A DNA stretch of 64,000 nt from Siphonodentalium dalli (lineage: Eukaryota; Mollusca; Scaphopoda; Gadilida; Siphonodentaliidae). The position numbers were made by a program, and so were the translations under genes. Positions 58,301-64,000 of the stretch are shown piece after piece. The notes under the pieces were generated by a model. It saw only the letters and a program-made list of their open reading frames with translations, did no database searches and was not told where the DNA came from. The stretch spans positions 149,493,365 through 149,557,364 of the forward strand of contig CP136068.1 of the NCBI GenBank assembly GCA_032622095.1, written 5' to 3'. Numbering within the stretch: the stretch's first letter is position 1; each line of letters begins with the position of its first letter.

Positions 58301-60853
58301 AATAACTGACCTTGAAGGCGTACTGTTATGTTGTGCTGAAAAAGAAAACAATCGTTATGTAGAATTTTGAACATGTTCAGTTCCAGAGAGCGTATGCATG
58401 GTTTGATCACATTTACACACGCAGTCGTTGTGCTTATGGGCTCTCATCAGAGACAACAAATGTCCTAAACATGATATCGTAGGTATTCCATATGTATCAT
58501 CCAATTGCATGGTGTTTTGCATTACCTAATTGACGTTTTTATCAGTCTTGCATTTGGGTCGAGATTTGTAGACATGTAATGTGCAATGGCAATTGATTAT
58601 GCATGAGTATACTTACATTTCTTTGTATGTTTAGAATGTGGGGCATGATTCTCGTCCCCAACCCAATGTCGTGTGCCATTTGACAAAAACAATCTGTCCT
58701 TGTGGTACATTTGCATTTCGATAGAAATATGTATTGGTGGGACTTTAGACTTTATATTTGACTATATATACTTATTGCCTCCCTTCATTTTTGTTTTCGC
58801 TCTATGTGTATATATACTGCATGCCACGTGCTGTCTTTTTCGAGGGACATTAAAACAGAACTATAACAATAACAAACCCCTAAGAATGTTCTCAAAAATA
58901 CTTACTCTGCTTCTGTTTGTTTGAGAATGTCTGGAGCTCATCATAATGCACGTCTCCATTCTCATATTGCTGAGTAGGTTCCATCTGTAAATCATCGTAA
59001 TCAGGGCTGAAATTCATACCAGATTGATTGGTTATTATATTAACTCATATACAGATCCGACTACAACACAACATGGCAGCGCTGGCACGCCACTGTAATT
59101 ACAATTACTTGATATGCTTGTAAGTATTCACAGTAGCGTCGCTTGTTGGCTAGTATGTATAGTATTATATAGTATGTTCCACAAAAGACTTCAGTTCCAA
59201 CATCCTTTCAACCAACTGAGTGTAAAACGGCGGCGTTCGTGTCATACATGTAAATATATGTGTAGCTCTTATTTAACTGACTTCACTGATAAGTCGATAT
59301 TTGATTCTCACTGGTCGCTCTCTATGAATGTTCAGATATTCACACTATTGTATAAATCATTATCTGAACAGTTCTACAACTGAGTTAAACATACTGCACG
59401 TTCTAGTTTCTGAACCGCCATACACATTAAGAATATAAGAATCCAATCACTGCTCCAATCCAATGTATACTTTTATAACTGAATGAACGTATCCATGCAG
59501 TGAATTAAGGATTAATAAGAGAGCCGGGCATAGACATTGTTTTTGACGAAATACAAATAACCATGCAACTCTGTGGATGTGTATTTCCTAGTACCTGTTC
59601 TAATTCATTGCCAGGCGTCCACCCATAGGGTCGTCAGTTCCATCTATTCCAGGGCAGCAATGTTAGCAGGTCAGTATGTTTATATCAAACTCAAATACCA
59701 ACAATGTTTTCTTGACAGATTACCAATAATATAGAAACGTATCGCTTCAAAACCATCGCACGTGACTTGTACATTTTCCACAATGGAGCAATGCTGATTG
59801 TCTCTTGTTATCAGGTGTTCATATACTAATACAAAGAGACTATCCAGGCCATCATTAATGTAGACGAAGGTGCTATTCATGAAACCATGGATTTTGGAAT
59901 ATTGCTTCCTTTATCCTATATCTTTCGAATACCTTCGCTGAATACACCTCGCCTAAGTCGATTATAATATGTGTAATGCTACAACATAGGATTGATGGTA
60001 GCATGTCCTTTAGTTGTATATTATCATATTATTTTAAGCCGATACTACTTGGTCCAAAATAATGGCTATAAGCATCAGATCGTGAAAAATAAAAGTAATG
60101 TGTGTGCATGTGATGCGATAGCAAACTAGGTTTATAGTTAGCAAATGCTTACCTTACCTCTCAATATATAAGAGGATATCCACACTTTTTCAGTGGATAT
60201 GGGTTATATCTCATGAGTGATGACAAAACATTGAATTTCCACGAGTGGCTTTAGCCAAGAGTGGAAATTCAAATGTTTTGTCATCACGAATGAGATTTAA
60301 CCCATATCCACTGAAAAAGTGTGGATATTCTGTTTATTATATACTTTAGTTACTTGCCTATGGTCCCCAATGAATGTCAAAACATCAGAAATTTCAAGCT
60401 GATCTCACTCACTAGTGGGATATCACTTGTATCTCACTGCTAAAACCTTATAATTAAATGGCAAGTATATACTAAAAAGTGTTATTAGAGTTGTAGAGAT
60501 TACATTATAGAAAAGCCTTGTTTTGAAAGTCTGAATGTCCATACATACGTTTCTTAACATTATTGATCCTTCTAACACGAGATAACTTACCTCTCAATAT
60601 AAAGTCTTATTACTTTTGTAGAGATTACAATAGAGCAAAGCCGTGTATTGAAGTTCTGACGCCCATGCATACATTTCTTAATTTTATAGCTCCTTCTAAC
60701 ATGAGATCACCAATTGTACCAACTGCAGACAACATAGTAAACTCATGTCAATAACAATGTCTTCACAGAAATGTATGTCTTAAGACCATCAAGTGGCGAG
60801 GTTATATTTAAAATATACATACTTGTTCTGGTTTGAATTTGCTAACCGTCTTT
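55322..60853 (-). CDS. Gene B (3' part): paralogous receptor tail
   Basis: Five exons match gene A exons 7-11 in order, size and phase: 60853-60823 (31 bp), 59006-58906 (101), 58335-58311 (25), 56899-56814 (86) and 55359-55322 (38). The joined tail is about 92 residues: RRLANSNQN, a YDDL motif, YENG, VHYDEL, EYSEPYSG and a final HVYSNQKEK before TAG. VHYDEL fits the ITIM consensus (V/I/L/S-x-Y-x-x-L/V/I); YENG and YSNQ are Y-x-N sites. The membrane and Ig exons are not in the window: a LINE lies from about 62.9 kb and they should be further right. Intact splice sites and frames suggest a working gene. Confidence 0.82.
55360..56813. other. Last intron of gene B
   Basis: Part (about 56470-56765) matches the gene A intron at 10100-10510. 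No exon recognised. Confidence 0.5.
56814..56899 (-). CDS. Gene B exon: YSEPYSG
   Basis: Acceptor TTTTCTGCAG, donor ACACAAG then GTAGGC; 86 bp, phase 2-1. Reads EITPNVINETTGVQPDQEYS then EPYSGQTQ, the counterpart of gene A exon 10. An NET sequence here is cytoplasmic and not a glycosylation site. Confidence 0.85.
56900..58310. other. Intron of gene B
   Basis: No exon recognised. Frames at 56876-57662 have no domain. Confidence 0.5.
58311..58335 (-). CDS. Gene B 25-bp micro-exon
   Basis: Acceptor TTCTTTTTCAG, donor CAAG then GTCAGT. Gives TQHNSTPSS across junctions; same length and phase as gene A exon 9. Confidence 0.8.
58906..59006 (-). CDS. Gene B exon with YDDL, YENG and ITIM
   Basis: Acceptor AATTTCAG, donor GCAGA then GTAAGT; 101 bp, phase 2-1, 33 codons. 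It starts PDYDDLQMEPTQQ, continues YENGDVHYDELQTF and ends SNKQKQ. Compared with gene A it has seven extra residues (YENGDVH) before the YDE motif, and the following residue is Leu rather than Val, giving VHYDEL. Confidence 0.87.
59010..60160. other. Intron of gene B
   Basis: Non-coding, with segments shared with gene A intron 7 (for example CCAGGCGTC ... CCATCTATTCC at 59611-59655 and 15910-15930). Confidence 0.55.
60174..60330. repeat. 157-bp hairpin
   Basis: GATATCCACACTTTTTCAGT at the left is inverted at the right (ACTGAAAAAGTGTGGATATT). The arms continue through GATGACAAAACATT and GAATTTCCAC with few mismatches, with loop GGCTTTAGCC. It lies in a gene B intron; gene A has no counterpart that I can find. 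Confidence 0.87.
60823..60853 (-). CDS. Gene B juxtamembrane exon RRLANSNQN
   Basis: Acceptor CTCTTTCACAG, donor AACAA then GTATGT; 31 bp. The first two bases complete a codon from the unseen membrane exon, presumably Lys as in gene A. Confidence 0.82.
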
Positions 60854-61064
60854 CTGTGAAAGAGAACGAATTAATACAATTAAACTGAACTGGGATGTAT
60901 GACTATTGGATTATTATCTCATTTAAACGGTTTATGTAGTAATTTGACCAAGAACACTATTAATGAAACACAATGTGATCCAAGCTGTCACACAATGTAA
61001 TCAATACATAATTGTGACCCGACATATCAAATCCAGTCGTAAGACGGGTTTTTTTTTACCCTGT

Positions 61065-61133
61065 GCCAATGCATTCTATTATATATGCGAGTCGACCATA
61101 GGTCGCCTCGCATATATAAAAGAATGCATTGGC
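61065..61133. repeat. 69-bp palindrome, copy 8
   Basis: GCCAATGCATTCTATTATAT ... GCATTGGC, centre GTCGACCATAGGTCGCCTC. Confidence 0.85.
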
Positions 61134-61332
61134 CTAACAATTTTTTATCATAAATTTTTAGGACATAAAATAAAAAAACATCCATTACCCTGCAGGAAGC
61201 CCCACACATATATAGAAGAATATAGAAGAGTGTCGTCTGCTCATGTTTGTCTGGGGCTCTGTATGGGTGAAATTAAAATATTGTTAAAGAATACAAGAAA
61301 AATTATTAAAATAAAAAAAAAAAAATTGTTAG

Positions 61333-61391
61333 GCCAATGCATTCTCTTATATATGCGAGGTCGACTCGCATATATAACAGAATGCATTGGC
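61333..61391. repeat. 69-bp palindrome, copy 9 (59 bp)
   Basis: The central 10 bp is missing: the arms meet at GCGAGGTCGACTCGC. Loss of the hairpin tip fits slippage or cleavage. Confidence 0.85.
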
Positions 61392-61449
61392 ACAGGGTAA
61401 AAAAAAATCCCGACTTACGACTGGATTGATATGGCGAGTCACAATTGTA

Positions 61450-62880
61450 ATACAACTTCTTGTGTGAACTGATGTGTGTAACTATCAATTCATGATGGGA
61501 CGCAAAAATAACATTAAGATAACTGACTTATGACATCAAGTCAAGATCAGTCCGTGTACAACGCATGCATGTGACGGCAAACTCGCTGCCTCATCCAGGT
61601 CTGCGTATATATGAGATTTAATACCATGTGTTCAAGCTTAGATATTAGAGCGTCCACCAGCGATGGCAAGGCCGGATTGAATGCCAATAAGCACGAATTC
61701 CATAGCCCATTCGCTAGTATATGCAGTAGAGTTGCGTTCCGGGTTGAATTAAACGTTCAGTAGTTCTGGAGAAGTAACTATTTTAATATACATGTTCAGT
61801 TAACACTCAGCAACAACATATACATATATCAGATGTGTAGTATAACAATCATGTATCATTATCAAAATGGTGACCCTGCCTGACCGCATAGCAACCCGAT
61901 GGGTAAATGTGTTTGACAGCAACAAAGTCCAAAATCAAATTGTCGTTTTTTAGTATCTTAAAATGTTCTTACATATTTTACGATATTACACCTAAACATT
62001 TTGTAGCTCGAGACTTAACAATACTCGTAATAATCATAACTATACATGGTTGACAGGCGCTTTGCGACCGCCAATTGATAGGAACTAAACAATGCTAATA
62101 TATCTGACAATCGTGTATCACATAATATGGCAGATTTGAACGACGAATACGTGCAATCCGTCTGAAGTCATGTGCATGGTATATACTTTGTATATACGAA
62201 AATTACCGAATAGTTTAATGGTATGTAAGTATGAGACATACTGTTAGAGAAACGTGATATATGAAACTAAGTCTTTGCTCCCTGGCAATAAGAAATATAT
62301 AGCATGATATATACCATGAGAAAATTCACAATATCACACACTAAACTTATCGTGTTTTGTTTAGAACAAGACATATGGAAAACCAATTTTCTTACTACCG
62401 CATATGGCTCATTAAGTTCTGACTTCCAAATTATTCAAGGATGGTCTAACAATACGGCAGAACATACGTGGAATGATACATTACTTGCGTATATGTGACT
62501 GGTACACGAGGTTTCTTACTTTTTCTGGGACAAATAACTTGCTTGTATAATTGTTTATATTTAATACATGTAAAGTCATCTTATTGGCAATCATAGTGTG
62601 TGATAATCAGTGTTATCCCAATCAATGTTTCCCAAGCTTGATGGGTTGGAGATCATTAGAAGATTATGGAATTATACATTTGTTAACAATTAGTTTGATA
62701 CTGCCAATATGACATCTATATTTATGTCTGTGGTAACGTGCCAGGTACGGTTTGTGTGAACATACACGTATCTATTTATAATTAGGGTGGTTTACTGAAT
62801 AAATTCCGTATATGTAACTATCTGTAACCGAATAAAAACCGAAGAACTGTAGAACTAAACTATAACTGAGTGAGATCCAC
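61450..62880. other. Intron of gene B, duplicated with gene A intron 6
   Basis: Segments at 61455-61580, 62345-62410 and 62515-62770 match 17690-17830, 18000-18060 and 18690-18980. No exon recognised. Homology stops near 62.85 kb, just before the LINE. Confidence 0.6.
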
Positions 62881-62934
62881 ATTTCTGGATATGATTTACA
62901 CCAAGGTATGTATCATAAAGAGCAATAATATACA

Positions 62935-64000
62935 CGCACCAATCACACAAGGCGAAAACATGTGAAATGTTACATTCGGTAATGGAAAAGGCCAGAAAAT
63001 TAGTCAGTACGTTTGGAATGTGTGTAAAATAACAAAAAAATCAAACGCACGCAACACAAAACTACTGAACGATCTTTTAATAAGCGCGAAAGATATCAAG
63101 GCTAGACGTGTTATAATCAACGGAACCTTCAATTGTCGTGGTATTTCATGGACAGATGGATCACCAAAATCGATAGAAGAAGATAAATTTCAAGAGACAG
63201 CTTATTATGCTCTAATACAACAACTTGTTACAAAGCCTAAACCGTCAACGAGAAAACCAGACAGAAAAATTATTGATGTATTGTTCGATAACAACCCAGC
63301 TCTCGTTTCTGAAATCGTCCACGTTCCATCTCTAGTACTTAGCGACCACGATGTACTAACCGTACGTAATGGGCTTATTACTCCAATGAAAAATGAAGTA
63401 TAATGCCATGTTTGACAATGATGTGATGAAAATAAAAAATCGCTCACCAGCACAGACTGGGGCATGCTCATTAACCTCAATATCGAACAATACTGGGACA
63501 CATTCTACGACACAATAAACAATCTGATAACTACGCACAATTTCTCAAAAAAGTGCTAACGAAATATCCATTCAGTTCAGCATCCTTTTCAACAAATCGA
63601 TCGACGAGGGGTTCATACCAGAAATGTGGAAAGAGACAAAAGTTGCATGTATCTACAAGAAAAACTCAATATTCAAATCCCGGCAATTACAGGCCAGTCA
63701 GTCTTACATGTGTTTCGTGTAAAGTGTTACAGTCGTTTGTCAAAGATGCCATGACCCACATGGAACGATCACTAATTGTTTACCATATGTGAACATGGGT
63801 TTAGAAAATTCGTGCATGTAAAACTCAACTCATCGAATACCTTGAATCTGTTTAAAAGAGCATTGACAAAAACGCGCCAACATATTCCATTTACTTAGAC
63901 TTTGGAAAGGCTGTCGACGATGTTTCTCAGCAAAGATTGCTGAACAAATTAGAGGCACATGCATATGAACTAAGATTGTTTATTGGGTAAAATCACTGAA
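62935..64000 (+). mobile_element. Dead CR1/Jockey-type LINE, endonuclease to RT
   Basis: 63020-63403 reads as the C-terminal half of an APE-type endonuclease: RRVIINGTFNCRGISW corresponds to the GDFN motif and LVLSDHDVLTV to the SDH motif. The reverse transcriptase start follows in broken frames: EMWKETKVACIYKKNS, NPGNYRPVSLTCVSCK and IYLDFGKAVDDV-like. The GDFN Asp is Thr (NGTFN), frameshifts and stops interrupt it, and it runs off the window. Its 5' end is missing. Confidence 0.85.

Larger units (their letters stand above)
61010..61449. mobile_element. Composite inverted-repeat element in gene B intron
   Basis: AATTGTGACCCGACATATCA AATCCAGTCGTAAGACGGG at the left is inverted at the right (CCCGACTTACGACTGGATTG). 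Each end carries a 69-bp-type palindrome, and the middle matches 24480-24575. The paralogous gene A site (about 17670-17700) lacks it, so it inserted after the duplication. Confidence 0.78.

Noticed and set aside
60963-61400. 145-codon plus-strand open frame
   Set aside because: It is built from two palindromes, a poly-A stretch and repeat sequence; the recurring peptide QCILLYMR comes from the palindrome arms.

Overview
This is AT-rich, intron-rich, repeat-dense eukaryotic DNA from an animal, most likely a bivalve or another mollusc. The reasons are metazoan GT-AG exons for immunoglobulin (Ig) receptors, CR1/Jockey-type LINE fragments, many small inverted-repeat elements, and a tRNA-derived SINE with a (CAAT)n tail of a style common in molluscs. 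The species is inference. No bacterial operons, rRNA, CRISPR or intact transposase genes were seen. Almost all long open frames are chance frames; the real coding sequence is in short exons.

The centre of the window is one minus-strand gene, here called gene A (40136 down to 8837). I assembled it from eleven exons whose splice sites and phases fit without a break: 1692 coding bases, 563 residues. It encodes a signal peptide, an atypical N-terminal Ig/V-like domain, a standard C2/I-like Ig domain, two sister Ig domains that lack the first disulphide cysteine, a Pro/Glu stalk, one membrane helix, and an 86-residue tail (478-563) with five tyrosines in signalling-type motifs (YDDL-x7-YDEV, YSETYSG, VYANQ).

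At 55.3-60.9 kb lie the five tail exons of a paralogue, gene B, with the same exon sizes, phases and order but a seven-residue insertion that creates a canonical ITIM (VHYDEL). Its ectodomain should lie beyond the right edge. The tails sit in a segmental duplication (about 8.6-19.1 kb against 55.2-62.85 kb), so this looks like a small cluster of activating/inhibitory-type Ig receptors that grows by tandem duplication. Broken copies of exon 1 (44.7 kb) and exon 3 (31.7 kb) support ongoing birth and death of exons.

Around and inside the genes are: four Thr-rich mucin-like mini-exon copies on the plus strand (5.3-6.7 kb); two inverted TTAA-flanked piggyBac-like MITEs (13.4 and 15.3 kb); a family of nine 69-bp palindromes; a 2.9-kb element with TGTTCA arrays at its ends, nested in another repeat (24.6-27.5 kb); several long perfect hairpins; minisatellites of 68, about 115, 138 and 24 bp; one SINE with a 13-bp target duplication (52.7 kb); and two dead LINE copies (37.7-39.2 kb and 62.9-64.0 kb).
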